A stretch of 64,000 nt of DNA from Carposina sasakii (GCA_014607495.2 CP053148.1:14074001-14138000); one strand, 5' to 3'. Shown: positions 45,071-56,389, numbered from the stretch's first letter. A program made the numbers and translations. The notes: generated from the sequence alone by a model not told the origin.

Positions 45071-45258
45071 TTATTCTATTTGCTTAGTCGAGTACAGGTT
45101 ACAGAATGGCGCGTTCACTCCCTCCTGCAGCCAGTTGTCTTTGGAATAGTTGTTGTTGTCTTGTTCTACCACGTGGAAAGTGTAAGCGTGCCTGCTTTTT
45201 TCAGACTTGTTATGAGCACTCTTGTGGATCACGTTTCCGTGTATAAGGATACATGTGC
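45071..45258 (-). CDS. PHYHD1: PHYHD1 exon 6 (terminal)
   Basis: Acceptor tttttcgcag. G from exon 5 plus GC gives Gly, then [40 protein letters not shown] and [11 protein letters not shown], ending TAA at 45073-45071. It holds the distal metal His and the 2-oxoglutarate-binding Arg. No clear poly(A) signal was found just downstream. Confidence 0.93.
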
Positions 45259-48200
45259 CTGCGAAAAACGTGCCAATAAAAAATTTTGCAACAAAAAACT
45301 TTTTAAATTATACCGTTCCATAAATTAGAGACGCGTTAGGTAAGCATAATAAGGCTGCGTGTCTAACGGAGCGGAGCGGAGAAACCGAGAAATATTAACC
45401 AATAGGATTGCAGGACAGAAGGTGAGCCTATATTTGCTATTGGTAAAATTTATCCGTTATCCGCTCCGGGTGGATAGGCAGCCTAATCGCCTAGCCCTCT
45501 TTAAAAACTAAATAATATTAAATTAAAGATAGGTATTACATATTATTAAGTCATAGCCATCACCTTAATGTAGGTTCTTATGTACTATACATATATGTGG
45601 TAGAACCTGCTATATGTACCAGATTATACTTTTCGTTGTTTTACAATACGTTAAGCTATTTCCACACTAAGATCCCTAAGGACTGTGTCGTGAGTGAGTA
45701 CTAGCAACGGTATAACCTACCTATAAATACATAGATATAAACTATAAATTCATTTATTGAAAAACTCACGACTCGGAAACAAACATCAATATTCAATGTT
45801 TGCACCTACTGGGATTCGAACCCAGGATGTACTGACAGTTATCCTATATACTTAGCATAACTTCGATAATTCGATGTGGTATATTAATGTAGTACATTAC
45901 CTACGTACGTGCATTCCAGTCCCGTTCATGAAGATATGATACAGAAGAGATAGGTAATGTAATCTACTTTCTTGCGAACGGTGTTAGTTTACCAAAAATA
46001 TCGTAGATACCTTTACTAACTGGAACGGGCGTGAAGCTAGACTCGCGATAGATAGCAGCAGGCCTGTCGTAAATCAGAGCCGGCCCCTCTTTCTCAGGGT
46101 TGCGGACCAGCCGCCGGTGCACTCCCGACTTGTGCGACCCTCGCGATATCCACAAACATCCGTTCTGAACTGTGGTGTCTTCTAGAGCAATCCAGAAGCC
46201 TAGCGGAGGAACTGGCTCGGTGTGCAAGTATGTCACGTCCTGGTGTGGGACCACTGAAAAATATTTCAGTTGACATGTCTAAATAAACGGTTCAAACTTA
46301 TGCCCCTGCACTGGGATACCCTGTGTAGCAGGTAACATGGAGACGAACATAGAACATCCAACGAATATCAACATTTGCCATGGTTGGAATTCGAACTCAC
46401 TACCTACCACTGCTCTGCCCTCTAATGTAATCCAAATAAATATTAATTTATATCCAACTACATCAACAACTACTTTGTGTGAACTTTAGAATTCCTTTTA
46501 TTTCCTGTTACCGTAGAAAATATGAAAATTTATTATATATAATTTATATCAGCTATCTGCCAGAAAAGTCTCGTCAATATCGGTCCAGACGTAATTATGT
46601 TCTGTGTATACGCATATAGAAAAAAGCGGTTATTTTATATTTCACACACTGACACTCCAATTTTATTTATCTGTAGGTAACTCGAGTATAAATAAACATG
46701 ACTTACCCTCTCCACCAATGCCAGGGTTCTTGAAGATGTACATGCTCTGCACCACAGCGGGGTCCACGAGGCCCAGCTGCCGGCACACCGCCTTCACGCG
46801 GTCACTGTACGTGTAGCATCGGAAGATCGGGTGCAGGAGGTGCAGTGCGTGCCCTATCTGGAACACACATTACATAGGTATAAGATAAGAAAGGAGAGAT
46901 TCACCAATAATAATTTGGTATACAAGACACAAGTCTGTCTTGTCAGTTGCATATATCATAGCTCAAGCAGAAGCTAAATTGTATTACAGTTATGTATGTT
47001 ATTCTGTGCTGATGCAGGACTTTACTAGAGTAAATCAGCTGCATCTCCTTCCATGCGTGTTGTAAGAGTCGACTAAGGAGTCCTGGCATTCTCTCGGGTG
47101 ATAACTTATTATTTTATCCTATTTACATCCCCCGCTAAGCTAAATGTGTCTGTGGGATCCTACCCACTAATTTGTATTCTACTAGCGTTTTCACAAATAA
47201 AATGCCATTTGTCTAGAGGACTTTGATAGTCTTACCTTATTCAATGCGATACTGGGGTCCACCTTCAGTTTGCCGTCACTGTCGAAGGCATCAGCCTCGT
47301 AGAAGTACCGGATCTTATCGTTGCTTTGGAGAAAGTACTCGTTTACTAGTTGCTGAGAAACAATACGGATTTTATTACTTTTAAGATAATTGTTCATTTT
47401 TGACGTTGTATTTCTGGGAAGTAGATACGCAGGCATATTATTATTTATTTATTCTTTACAAAAACTTAAAACTAGATACAACGTCCCACAAAACTGCTTG
47501 CACTGTTTGTCTGTGGGATCCGGCATATTTGAGTAAGAAATAAATTGATAAGTAGAAAACACAATATGTACTTATTACCGAGTCGTCTTCGTCTTCAGCC
47601 TATTGCAGTCCACTGCTGCACGTAGGCCTCTCCCAGGGCACGCCACAAGGCTACTGATACAGAGGGGTTTTGCCAATAGTCACCACGCTGGGCAGGCGGG
47701 TTGGTGACCGCAGTGTGATTTTCAGACTATGTTGTCAGCACGAGAGGCGCTGCTGTCCGCCTCCCGGAAATCTTTAATCGCCTCGTACGATACCCACGGG
47801 CAGGCATGGGGTGGTACAAACTCTACTCTGCCGGCACCACGCGGCTAATTACCTAGTAAGTACTAATTAAACTTAAATAATAGTAATTGCCCCATAATCC
47901 CGTATTCAGGATTATCTTAAGTGGGGCTTAGTTGCCCATCAACATCTCTTGAGTAGAGTACCTTAGGTGCTCATTACATGTGGAGCTAATAGTATTAGAA
48001 CCTGCCTGATGTACGACGCGCAACTGTTTACTGAATAAAATCTCTTTATTACAAACATGTACGATTAGGAGAATATATATTTACGGAGTTGCCTATTAAA
48101 ATTTGGCAATATAATGTCCTTCTAATCATACTTTTTTGTAATAATAAGCGTCGTACAGCCACAGTGGGATCTTAGGCTATAAGCACATATAAAAGAAGAC

Positions 48201-51200
48201 AGACAGACTAGGTGGATCAACTATAAAATAAGCTGTTTGCTAAAGTTTATACCTGCTTGCCACCATTTTCCTTAGTAGAGAATAAAGCAGGGACCTCTCC
48301 TTCCGGAATGCTCTTAGCGAGTTCGACTCCTGCAGCCACCAATTCGGCACACTCTGCCGGGCGCAGGAAGTCTTCCAGGACTACATAGCCATCTTGATGT
48401 AGCTGCAAAATAAAATAGAACTTAATAGGACATATGCACATACAAATTACGATTACAGATCCGTGGGACACGAACCTATCCAAAGTCCGTAACGCTATCG
48501 TCAATCTGTCAAATCTTTGCGAGTCTATAGCGTTAACGATGCGGAAAAAAGTCGTTCTTACTCGTACCCCCCTGATATATGACGATCGACAAGAGTTAAC
48601 TCGGTCAATATTGGACATGGAATATACTTTTCAATTACTATACGTAGCTAGGTTTCCTGAAATAGGACGAAAAAAAAAAACAGTAACTAAAATTTAATGT
48701 CCTAGTGTACGGGAAGATACTGCGGGTAAGATCGCGGCATAATCCCGACTATCGAAGATTGTTAACGTGACAGCTGGTCACCCCACGTGGTCCAGATATT
48801 TTTATCTCGCTATTTTTACTACATACTCCAATGTTACGGCCGTGGAGGTCTGGAGTACGTAGATCAAAAAATAACTATATACAAAACGGAAAATTTGTTA
48901 GATAATATTATAATGATTGATGGACAGTTCTGAAGCTCTTACATAGGCAGGTAGCTTTTATGCTGGTAGGTACTTACTAAATTAATTAGAAATAAAATGG
49001 AATCCGACAACCTTAATCCGGACACTTATTCTGCTTTTTGATAAGCGTAACGTCTTACAACTTGTCTACAACGGAGTGTGGAGTGTCGTACATCTACCTT
49101 CATATTATTTATACTAACAATCTAGTCAATACAACTGCTTTTATAAATGCATTAGTTAATGTCTTAACATCTATGCCTATTAAACATATGCCTGACGTGG
49201 TTTGTAACACTTTGTTAATGTATTAGTTTATCGGTTTATTGCGGCAGTGATTTTTGTTGAGGAGACTATCTGATGCTTCTAATTCACAATAAACATCTCA
49301 TTAACTGCGAGTTAGGTTTATCTTTTCTGACCTTGTTGGTATCTACCTACTTGGTTTCTTAATATATTAATAAATAAATAAAAAATCGGCCCTAATCCAG
49401 AAAAATCACGTACGAGTAGGTGTCTATACCGATCTCTATCTTTAGAAAAAGACGGCATCCAGTTTGTACGTGTATAATTTGGCCATAAATAAAATAGTCA
49501 CAAGTATAATGGGTGCAATTAGGTCACAATTGAATATTTAAAATATTGAAATTTGGTCATGTCTTTTGTTTGCTAAATGAATATGTGTTTCTCGCCTAAC
49601 AAAATTTAGATCGTGTGATCTTTTTTCACCCAATAATGTATGGCATATAAAGTATGTGACTAGTTTTCACTGTGACCAAATCACATAAAATATTTTTTTC
49701 CACTCGGTGACGCATAAATTTTTGCATTGAGTCAAATAGTTTCCACACTAAATTGAGATGATTCCGCGTGTGACTGGGAATGAAAGTTTCAGAAAATGCG
49801 TTCGCTTGAGCAACCAGCGCGTATAAAACATCGACTGTTGCCAAAACTTGATTCATAGGTGCAATTGCTAAATCGCTGGACCACGAGTCTATAAGCAGTG
49901 TACTAGAGCCATTACTACTAGGTAGTAATTCATAGTAGCGATGTAATAAATTCGACCACCTATTTGCGAAGTTATCCATAGGTTCGGTTCCGTAGGTTGA
50001 AACATCGATATGATGAATCATCTAGCTATGCTTGCGTTTCTATGATTATCGATGAAAAACTGATGGCCAATGGAGTCGGAAAGTTCTAGAGTGGATACCA
50101 CGTATCGGCAAACGCAGCGTGGGAAGGCCACCCGCGAGTTGGACGGACGACCTAGCCAAGGTCGCGGGCGTCAGTTGGATGCAGGCTGCTTCCGACCGGT
50201 CGGAGGAGGTTGTTGAGGGAGGCCTATGTCCAACAGTGGATTTCCCAGGGCTGTAAATGATGATTATAATACACCATATCCACAACAGATCTTAGGAATC
50301 TTTGCGTGGGGCTAGATAAATGTGTTGCAGTCTGTAAATATTTATTTATGCGACTAGCGCTAGCGACTATCTAGATATGAAGCGAGAACGAAAATATTTC
50401 ATGGATTTTCAATTAGGTTCCAAAACACTTCGCCGGCTATCATAACGATAAGATCTATGTACCTACATACAGGGCCTTATTAATAAAAATCTTTAAACTA
50501 AATAGGTATAACCTATACACAGTTAATTTGACAGATATTGCATATATTTTGCTGTCAAGTCATGTATAAAAAAACAGCTGTTCCATACATTTCAGTGTAA
50601 TAATTTATTCAAGATTGTATGGAACAGCTGATTTTTTTTTCACTACTTCGGTTGGCCCCATAGTGAAAGTTGTTTCCTTTTACCTACCTAGTTTTGTGTC
50701 TATAGCAAATCAGTAATTTTGAAAACACCTTATACTTATAACTTAACGCGCAGTAGAACCAACAGTTTATGTATGTGTGCATGTAACCTGCTTACATGAA
50801 AACGTGAGCTTTAAAACTAAACTTCTGTGAAGGACGGCATACGTAAACTCTTGCTTCATGACGGAAATATATTTTTGTGTCGCTTCGGAATATTTTGTTT
50901 GGTTGCCTTTCATAACACTAAAGTTCGCATTACGACGTATTTCCTGGAATAATTTTAAAGGAATTATTTTATTTCAGTACTTAGGTACGTATACCTAATT
51001 CATTGAAATACATAATGTTGTTTTATATTACATAGCTTACTCTCTAAATCAGTGGTTCCCATAGTGGTCCAGGTGGACCCCCAGGGATTTGTCCACAGGA
51101 AACTCTATGGGGTCTACGGTGGCGTGAAAAAATGGGGTTCACAATTAATTTGTATGTGGTGTAGGCCTTTAGGTGGTCCACCAGAACCAGTTAACTTTTA

Positions 51201-54200
51201 AAAGGGGTCTATGAGAAAAAAAGTTTGGGAATCCCTGCTATAAATTAAAGTGTGTCAACCAATGGTATCTTCGGCACTTTAGGCACCAACTTATACTTTT
51301 AAAAATGTTTGCTCAGTTCTCTACCATTTTATTAATGTTCTTAGGTAGGTACATATTTATATGTAGGTTTTTTTTTTCTTATATTATTTAGGGACTTAAA
51401 ACTACTTTAATATGTAGGTTAGTATTTATTTATCACTACGAGTAATGGCTGCTTTTTAGTTGGTAAGCAATTAGTAAGTACCTAGACAGTCTACATTTCT
51501 GGAAACACAGTCGTGTACTTAATGTACTTACTCAGTATCTAAGTAGATAAGTAGGTAATAAAATTTTTGTTTACCTACTATAAACATATCCTAATTATAT
51601 TTCATTTATCTTTATGTTTCGCTTGACGAGCTTTTTACATACTCGTACTTATTATTACTTACGCGTGTCGTGTATAGATAATGAGATATTTCATAAAAAC
51701 GGAAATACGTATTAATATATAGAATGCATTACGTTGGAGCTTGGAACACGTCAGAGGGATTTGGCCAGCGAGTGCGTTAGTCATAGGTATTAAAGTTTAC
51801 ATTTAGCGAGTACTTTTACCTCACGAAGGTTATCTACTCCCGCATGGAAAGTCCTAGAATTCATATAAACATAATACATAGATAGATACTTTTGTGTTCC
51901 CGAAATGAGGATAACCAGAACTGCAGGAGCACGATTGAAATCCTATGGCCACGGGTAGCCAGAACTGCAGGATCTTAAAGGAGATTCCATAGTATGCACG
52001 GAAGGAGATGCAGCTGATGTATTCTAGTGAAAGCCCTGCAGCATCACAGAATTAGAATGCTAAAATTCAGTAACAGTAAAGTTAAATTGCTAAACTACCT
52101 TGCAGCATACAGCATTACAGCATAAGGCCTTTATATGTATTATGGAAAGCTAATTACCTAAAAAAGGAAGGACGCGCAAAGATGATAAACTTTTATAAAA
52201 ACGTGTTAAAAGTAAAGTGGAAAAAATGACAGAAAACTATGGGAACTTTTGAGAGCCAAAACGACAATTTATGTGGTATTTTTGTCTGTCTGTCTGTATA
52301 TTTATTCGCGCATCACGCAAAAACTACACGATGAAATTAACTGAACTACTGGACAGCATTCATTCAGTTTTCTCAGTATTCTTTATTGTACACATAAATT
52401 TTTATCATAGACAGTAAGTTAAAAGATATAGAAAAAAGGCGAGCTTATCTCTAAAAGAGATTTCTTCCAGCAAACCGTTAAGTTCAAAGAAAATTTTATA
52501 ATTGTATAAAAGGAAAATCATATGTGCACTGCACACATATTAAAATATAATTAAACTTAAAACAAAATAAATATATTTACTAAATAATATCAATACTTAA
52601 TTATCTACTTAGATACATACATAATAGGGACATACATATGTATATACAGGGTGTTTGTGACAGCCAGGCAAATATTGATACCATGACTTCAGACCATGAT
52701 TCTGAGGTGGAAAACATAGAAAATTTTCGCAGGAAAATTCCAAAATTTTCCGACTTTATTTTCATATTTTCAGGAAAAAAATAGTTAAGTTCGGTAATTT
52801 AGGCTTTAGATAATGACTTAAAAATGAAAATTGAAACGAAAAAAAAATTTCATAAAAAAGTTGCCCCCAAAAAAGTTCAAAAACCTGATCAACCCTAATG
52901 GAGAGTCATAAGTGATCCAAAAAACAGCAATGTGTCACAGAATAACCAATAAGTCAATTTAATAAGTCACAAGATCGTCTAATACAATTGGTGCGGAGAG
53001 CAAAGGCTACTGATAATCAAACCAAAAATCCATTTCCTGCGAGTTATAACACTGTCGTATAACTCAGCAGAATGGTACTTGTTCAGCATTTCAGTATTTG
53101 CCTGGCTGTCACCCACAGCCTGTATATGTAGGTAGGTATGTTAATAATATGGTAAAGCGGTGCGGTGTCAAAGTTCATTATGTAGGTATATCGATAGGCC
53201 GCAATTGGACAACATATTTTTTTACTAGTGGACGCCCGCGACTCCGTCCGCATGGACTACAGAAAAAACTAAATGTCAATACTATCTGGGATAAAAACAT
53301 TTTCCCGGGATAAAAAGTAACCTTTACAGGGTGATTTTTGGTTGTCAACGTTCCCGAAAACTACGGAATCTCCTCATCATCACGATCGTTTTTCTCCATG
53401 GAAGCATACCTGGGAAGTGTCTGGTTTCAAAAATATAAGGGTCCAAAGTTGACTAAATAGACTGCGTTTTTCTGCATAAACGCACATAGTCGCGCGTAGT
53501 AAGATTTTTTCACGAGAAATAATTAATATCTGTCTATGAAAAAACTAGCATAAACACTGGACACTATAAATTTGGCCCGATCAAGTAATTAATAAAAAAT
53601 ACATTGTTTCCCAGCATTTTTATTTGCATAAACTTACTTTATTTGATCTATAGAGTACGTACCCTTCGTTAAGGGTGGCAACGAAAAAACATTCTGTATG
53701 TTTAGTGGGACCTGTCACAATATATTCCTGAAAACTGCATCGAAATCGATTCAGCCGTTTCTGAGATTAGTGTGCACAAACGCACAGATAAACAAACAAA
53801 CCGACAAACAGACAAAAAACCAAAATTCAAAAAATCATTCTTTTGGGTACTATTGCGTTGATAAAAGTTTCCTATAACATTTTTTCTCATATAATCTTCC
53901 ATGTACAGACAGCGATCCGTTACATTTTTATTATATGTAAATTTATATAGACTACTTGCTACTATTAAAAATGGGATACTCAGAAACTTTTCTTGTAAGT
54001 ATTCAATTGAATTCACCGGAGAAAAATGTAAGATTATATTGTTGTTAGGTGTAACATAGTGTTTTTACTCTAGCGTCTTTAAAGTCGGTAAAAATATTAT
54101 CATTAAAATTTCAATTGAAGTCAAGGGTAAGGTCAATATTGTAAAGTGAAATGTTAGGTAGGTAGTTAGGTAAGTATCTATAAACTTACTTCTAATGTGA

Positions 54201-54648
54201 TATGGGTTAAATCGCATAGCAAATATTTGATGTTGTATCTTCGTGTATTCTGTGTTTCTATAAGAAGCTCTAATTAGTTTGATCACATTCAAATACTAAC
54301 TGTATTAAAAATAATATACATTTACTATTCGTAATTTGAGATTATCGTATTTGTTAACATTATTTCATTAATTACGTAATTTAATTATCTGTTCATATTA
54401 CGCGGGTTTACCATGTAATATGAACAGATGATTAAATTAAGAAAACAAACAATTAAAATTCTGCTCTCTAATATGTAGGTAGGTATACCTACTTATTAGA
54501 CTACTTATTTAGCAATACTTTTAGCAGATCTTTCTCATAGATAATTCGCTCACAGCGCAATATCTTAAAACATATAATATAAATTTGTAAAACAACTTTA
54601 AAAAAATTTCTTAATATCCATACCTGATTGCGTATAGTGTCGTGCATA
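45071..54648 (-). CDS. PHYHD1: PHYHD1-type phytanoyl-CoA dioxygenase domain protein (6 exons, 290 aa)
   Basis: A member of the PhyH family of Fe(II)/2-oxoglutarate dioxygenases. Human PHYHD1 is an active 2-oxoglutarate oxygenase with an unsettled natural substrate. Exons 54625-54648, 48253-48402, 47236-47352, 46707-46857, 46011-46253 and 45071-45258 join in phase to 290 residues, essentially the human length. Visible: [11 protein letters not shown] near the N-terminus; [40 protein letters not shown]; the metal motif HQD (His151, Asp153); [14 protein letters not shown]; the distal His ([10 protein letters not shown], His240); and the 2-oxoglutarate Arg in KSRHAYTFH (Arg251). All catalytic residues are present, so it is probably active. 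No targeting signal is seen. Confidence 0.95.
45353..45483. mobile_element. Harbinger-like MITE, 131 bp, TAA target duplication
   Basis: Flanked by TAA at 45350-45352 and 45484-45486. Ends ggctgcgtgtctaacggagc and (reverse complement) ggctgcctatccacccggag; internal pair accaatag / ctattggt. Just downstream of the PHYHD1 acceptor for exon 6. Confidence 0.75.
45785..45860 (-). repeat. tRNA-like B-box segment
   Basis: The minus strand reads cctgggttcgaatcccagta, a tRNA T-arm-like stem-loop. The D-arm is not convincing. Likely a SINE head downstream of PHYHD1 exon 5; another is at about 46375-46435. Confidence 0.4.
46011..46253 (-). CDS. PHYHD1: PHYHD1 exon 5: HxD metal motif
   Basis: Begins TG (G|TG, Val), then [40 protein letters not shown] and [19 protein letters not shown], and ends [10 protein letters not shown] plus G. 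HQD supplies two of the three iron ligands. Donor GTATCT. Confidence 0.95.
46707..46857 (-). CDS. PHYHD1: PHYHD1 exon 4
   Basis: Acceptor gtgttccag, donor [26 protein letters not shown], then [20 protein letters not shown], then [10 protein letters not shown] plus G. Close to human PHYHD1 ([25 protein letters not shown]). Confidence 0.95.
47236..47352 (-). CDS. PHYHD1: PHYHD1 exon 3
   Basis: 39 codons, phase 0. [20 protein letters not shown], then [19 protein letters not shown]; matches the DYFLSSGDKIRFFFE and KSINK segments of human PHYHD1. Acceptor tttctcag, donor GTAAGA. Confidence 0.93.
47588..47850 (+). repeat. Lepidopteran interspersed (SINE-like) repeat, complete copy
   Basis: Continuous copy of the repeat at 2686-3495 in PHYHD1 intron 2, same orientation relative to the window. 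A further partial copy of its last part is at about 59905-59950. Confidence 0.8.
48253..48402 (-). CDS. PHYHD1: PHYHD1 exon 2
   Basis: 50 codons, phase 0. [20 protein letters not shown], then [20 protein letters not shown], then [10 protein letters not shown]. The QxDGfvVLEdFL start is the PhyH family N-terminal strand-helix. Acceptor attttgcag, donor GTATAA. Confidence 0.95.
48463..48571. mobile_element. Copy of the 116-bp MITE family
   Basis: gtgggacacgaacc through tccgtaacgctatcgtcaat to gttcttactcgtaccccc. Ends more diverged than the 9160 copy. Confidence 0.65.
49626..50021 (-). CDS. Open frame of 131 codons, unrecognised
   Basis: From ATG 50021 on the minus strand, inside the PHYHD1 intron and in the same orientation. 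Composition looks protein-like (balanced, with [38 protein letters not shown] and [20 protein letters not shown]), suggesting an alpha-helical segment. The last 25 residues look like random read-through. I recognise no family. It could be a fragment of a retrocopied gene, a transposon-captured exon or a chance frame. Confidence 0.35.
   Translation of the reverse strand: MIHHIDVSTYGTEPMDNFANRWSNLLHRYYELLPSSNGSSTLLIDSWSSDLAIAPMNQVLATVDVLYALVAQANAFSETFIPSHTRNHLNLVWKLFDSMQKFMRHRVEKNILCDLVTVKTSHILYMPYIIG
50085..50260 (+). mobile_element. RTE-type LINE 3' end fragment
   Basis: The plus frame reads [20 protein letters not shown], then [19 protein letters not shown], followed by a frame-shifted end (ggaggcctatgtccaacagtgg). 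The GRPxxxWxDD...AGxxWMxxAxDR pattern is the C-terminus of RTE reverse transcriptases. The tail is ...tgtaaatgatgattat. Confidence 0.75.
50475..50735. mobile_element. Related copy of the 33522 MITE
   Basis: Shares cagctgttccatacattt / gtatggaacagctgattttt, actatggggcca (reversed) and ends in caccttat. Outer arms diverged. Confidence 0.75.
51050..51237. mobile_element. hAT MITE, 188 bp, 8-bp target duplication
   Basis: Ends cagtggttccca and (reverse complement) cagggattccca. Flanks ctctaaat (51042-51049) and ctataaat (51238-51245) agree at 7 of 8 bases. No coding capacity. Confidence 0.85.
52646..53123. mobile_element. TIR element, 478 bp, copy 2
   Basis: Ends acagggtgtttgtgacagcc and (reverse complement) acaggctgtgggtgacagcc, extended by aggcaaata on both sides. 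Longer than copy 1 by about 70 bases in the left part. Confidence 0.85.
53221..53820 (+). mobile_element. Helitron-like fragment split by a MITE
   Basis: ctagtggacgcccgcgactc to cccgggataaaaagtaacct, then an inserted MITE (53326-53697), then cgattcagccgtttctgaga and aaacaaacaaaccgacaaac. The two halves join as one element of the same family as 18035-18240. Confidence 0.65.
53326..53697. mobile_element. MITE, 372 bp, TIR ends; related copies at 61888 and 62237
   Basis: Ends acagggtgatttttggttgt and (reverse complement) acagaatgttttttcgttgc. It is the inverted relative of 62237-62613 (shared ccagacacttcccaggtatg and taacgaagggtatgtactct read on the opposite strand). Confidence 0.8.
54369..54438. 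repeat. Short inverted repeat
   Basis: tttaattatctgttcatatt ac and gtaatatgaacagatgatta aatt form a ~26-bp stem with an 18-base loop containing gcgggttt. Confidence 0.8.
54625..54648 (-). CDS. PHYHD1: PHYHD1 exon 1: eight codons
   Basis: ATG at 54648-54646, MHDTIRNQ, donor GTATGG, phase 0, 6.2 kb upstream of exon 2. Joined, it reads [12 protein letters not shown], paralleling LSPSQLQKFQQDGFLV in human. The ATG has A at -3 (atcaatATG). Because it is so short it is less certain than the other exons. Confidence 0.7.
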
Positions 54649-54860
54649 TTGATAATTAATTTCGTAAGAGCCACAGCAACCGTTTGGGACCAGATTCAAC
54701 ACACAACTAACTAATGATCTGCGAGAGAATCGCTCACTGTTTCATACAAACACGGAATGAAGTCGTGTAACATACTGTCGAACACTTAAAAATAGTCGAC
54801 ACCCTGACGCTTTGCTATGTATGACACCCGTGGCGATATATATTATGCGAGCAATGTATT
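54649..54860 (-). promoter_or_regulatory. PHYHD1: Likely PHYHD1 5' UTR and core promoter
   Basis: On the minus strand an initiator-like TCATTAGTTAGTT lies about 70 bases upstream of the ATG (around 54711-54725). An AT-rich run ATAATATATAT is further upstream (around 54838-54848). A transcription start near the initiator is a guess from sequence alone. Confidence 0.3.
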
Positions 54861-55084
54861 TGAGTTACTGTAAAGAACCGAGTGATTCAATATGCTCCCG
54901 CGCACCGAGTGACGCAAAGCGAGGGCGGTTTAACCTTTGACACCATCTGCAAACGATTGTATAAAATCGCTGTAAATTGAACCCTGTGATACAGCAAAAT
55001 ACTTCAGTGATGTGATGACTGTTTTGAATAATTTTATAGTATTACACGATTAGTAATAAATGAATAATATAAAGAAATAATTTT

Positions 55085-55200
55085 TAGGCAGACAAATTAC
55101 AAAATTATTAATAAAGAAATGGAAAATATTCCTCACCCGGGTGGCAATCGAACCCACGACCTTTGCGTCCGTGCCAGCGCTCTTACCACTGAGACAAATT
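55085..55200 (-). repeat. tRNA-derived SINE-like segment
   Basis: On the minus strand it has an A-box-like TCAGTGGTAAGAGCG and a B box GGTTCGATTGC spaced as in a tRNA, then cacccgggtgaggaat and a tail shared with 36535-36590 (ccatttctt(t/c)attaataatttt). A tRNA-derived SINE is the likeliest reading. Confidence 0.65.
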
Positions 55201-55891
55201 ACAGTTTATCATACAGTAGGTAGGTAGGTACTGTCAAATTTATCTGTTTACAGTTGGAGCGGGCTAGCAACTCTTATTGTTATTAAATAAAATACCTAGT
55301 TATATCTTTCTAATACTCGTATTTTAGCTGTTTCGTTAAAAACAACTAACGGCCAATTTTAGTACGAGAGATCAAAAATAATCTCGGATTTTTTTATTTC
55401 TACATAATTTGAAATTTTGTATGAAAACAATTTTGGGGATTAAATCTGAGATATGCAAAAAATCTGTCAAGATCAGTTACAGAAATTGGCTGTAAGTGGC
55501 AAATTTCTGTAACCTAACAGATAATATTTCGGTAATAGCATTCCTATCAAGACCAATTTGTATAAGTACCATAAAGAATGAAGTGATACTAATAAATCAC
55601 CAATGTAAAGAGAATTGGCATACTATTTCCTCTTTTTATTTCATTTTGTAATATTGGCTTTTACAGGATGTAATTATTCACTATGGGTGCGCCCACCACC
55701 GGGCCCTACACCCTCCACTGACCCTCGGATCTGATAACTTATAACTGCGAAAACAGGCACTTGCACTAACTACAATCGCCACTAGAAACCAGACCCGAGC
55801 ACCTAGCATGCAAGACAATACATTGCACCATTCCGAAATCAAAAACTAGATAAATAATCTACATATGTTTCGCCAACAACCGTGGCATCCT

Positions 55892-56257
55892 CAGGATTAT
55901 AGAAATTAGTAAATTAGTAAACCACTAATTATTATGAAACTGTAAAACCCAACACATTACTTACACAGAATTAACTACCCTCTACTTAGTATAATAAAAT
56001 ATATAAATAATTACCCACCATTTAATTTTTTGAATTGAAATTTTTCATTTAAATTTAACTAATTCACCCAATACTATTTGGTTTGTGTGCACAAATTGTA
56101 TATATTTATTTGAAATATAAATAATGGTGGGTAATTAATTATTTATATATTTTTTATACTAAGTAGAGGGTAGTTAATTCTGTGTAAGTAATGTGTTGGG
56201 TTTTAGAGTTTCATAATAATTTGTGGGTTACTAATTTACTAATTTCTATAATCCTAT
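55892..56257. repeat. Large foldback, ~130-bp arms
   Basis: The arms run from 55892 (ggattatagaaattagtaaa) to about 56022 and, as near-perfect reverse complement, 56127 to about 56257. The central spacer of about 100 bases is AT-rich. No coding capacity. The outer flank agctgggc-type hAT signature is absent; class unknown. Confidence 0.85.
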
Positions 56258-56389
56258 AAAATTTCTGTAATAAAACACGTTGCCAAAATGAGAATTATAA
56301 TTTTTATTAAAGCACTCGTTTAGTCAATTGGATAACAATGAAACCGTAAAATATAATATATCGGCGGCAGCCGTCGCCTCCTACTCATT

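Larger units (their letters stand above)
48403..54624 (-). other. PHYHD1: PHYHD1 first intron, 6.2 kb, repeat-filled
   Basis: Contains a 116-bp-family MITE copy (48463-48571), a 131-residue minus-strand frame (49626-50021), an RTE 3' end fragment (50085-50260), a MITE (50475-50735), a hAT MITE with target duplication (51050-51237), a repeat shared with 23905-24135 (51915-52085), a TIR element (52646-53123), a Helitron-like fragment split by a MITE (53221-53820), and a palindrome (54369-54438). Confidence 0.6.
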
